The notes beneath the pieces are model-generated. The model searched no databases, had not been told where the DNA came from, and was given only the letters and a program-made list of their open reading frames with translations. From contig CAIQTY010000047.1 of the NCBI GenBank assembly GCA_903874955.1, positions 48,101 through 112,100 of the forward strand: DNA of 64,000 nt. The letters are read 5' to 3'. The DNA is from an uncultured Alphaproteobacteria bacterium (GTDB lineage Bacteria; Pseudomonadota; Alphaproteobacteria; Paracaedibacterales; CAITNM01). The position numbers and the translations under genes are program-made. Shown here in pieces: positions 63,861-64,000 of the stretch (within the stretch, counting starts at the first letter, position 1; the number at the start of each line of letters is the position of its first letter).

Positions 63861-64000
63861 GTCGGGTAACAGAAAAGATGTTGCCACCTTCTCCGTCCCC
63901 TAAGAACCGGACTTGATAGTTTCCCATCATCCGGCTCAAGCCTCTTGAAGGCCTTTGTTAGACCCAGCTTCACAATTTAACTCCTTTTGCATGATGAACT
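63861..64000 (-). mobile_element. 3' end of a group II intron (domains V and VI)
   Basis: On the minus strand the 34-base domain V occupies 63937-63904. It has AGC at positions 2-4, an 8-bp lower stem, a GAAA tetraloop and a two-base bulge. Domain VI follows at 63899-63864 as a wobble-rich hairpin with a GCAA loop, and an unpaired A (63867) suits a branch point. The 3' end would then be AC at 63862-63861, after which coding sequence of the hydrolase resumes. The maturase and 5' half lie beyond the window. Confidence 0.85.

Noticed and set aside
1..64000. CRISPR array, phage genes, full transposase genes or rRNA genes
   Set aside because: No regularly spaced repeats, cas genes, phage structural genes, complete transposase frames or rRNA-like stretches were seen.

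Overview
The window is AT-rich chromosomal DNA of a flagellated alphaproteobacterium. Supporting signs are the tsaE-amgK-murU cell-wall recycling trio, the fliL-fliM-DUF6468-motE flagellar cluster, a che operon of alphaproteobacterial type, a CycM-like cytochrome c with ccmC-D-E, and a DivL-like kinase whose phospho-acceptor His is Tyr. Many large, unrecognised proteins with N-terminal signal peptides lie between housekeeping genes, which suggests an intracellular or amoeba-associated lineage such as the Holosporales/Paracaedibacter/Odyssella group. That placement is inference from gene content.

Layout: 0.1-2.2 kb holds tsaE-amgK-murU. 2.3-6.6 kb holds a small exported protein and a three-gene module: a cyclic-nucleotide-binding-domain/DASS permease fusion and two different solute-binding proteins. 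6.7-9.1 kb is an exported protein split at an A AAA AAA slippery heptamer, with an OTU-protease-like Cys/His pair. 9.1-13.9 kb holds an MFS exporter, an exported P450-like protein, tsaD and a patatin. 14.0-16.2 kb (minus strand) holds kdsB, a 44-aa membrane protein, ccmC-D-E and tRNA-Arg(TCT). 16.4-24.8 kb holds lepB-rnc, clpX-lon and dnaB with one unknown exported protein. 24.8-31.7 kb holds an exported unknown, a TlpA-like thioredoxin, a beta-lactamase-fold hydrolase, a heparinase II/III protein and an Lrp regulator. 31.8-38.8 kb holds the flagellar cluster, an amidase, a DUF218 protein, an EamA transporter and ddl-ftsQ. 38.9-49.4 kb is dominated by four exported unknown proteins (412-1232 aa) around prfB, which carries the classic +1 frameshift site. 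49.8-59.1 kb holds the DivL-like kinase and the che operon. 59.2-64 kb holds cycM, hydrolases, a decayed HicA-like gene, tolB and the 3' end of a group II intron interrupting an alpha/beta hydrolase gene.

How genes work together: FliL, FliM and MotE belong to the flagellar motor, and the che operon (STAS, CheY, CheA, CheW, CheR, CheD, CheB, soluble MCP) controls it. FliM keeps an N-terminal CheY-binding-type peptide. A DivL-like pseudokinase and a CtrA-box-like site before fliL fit CtrA-type cell-cycle control of motility, although neither CtrA nor CckA is in the window. CcmC/D/E serve c-type cytochrome assembly, of which the CycM-like protein is a client. LepB would process the many exported proteins. 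AmgK and MurU recycle wall sugars, the amidase cleaves wall peptides, and Ddl and FtsQ make and divide the wall.

The most notable items are the CNBD-DASS/two-binding-protein module, the slippage-split OTU-like exported protein, the exported P450-like protein and the group II intron inside a hydrolase gene. All function calls come from reading motifs; no search was run.
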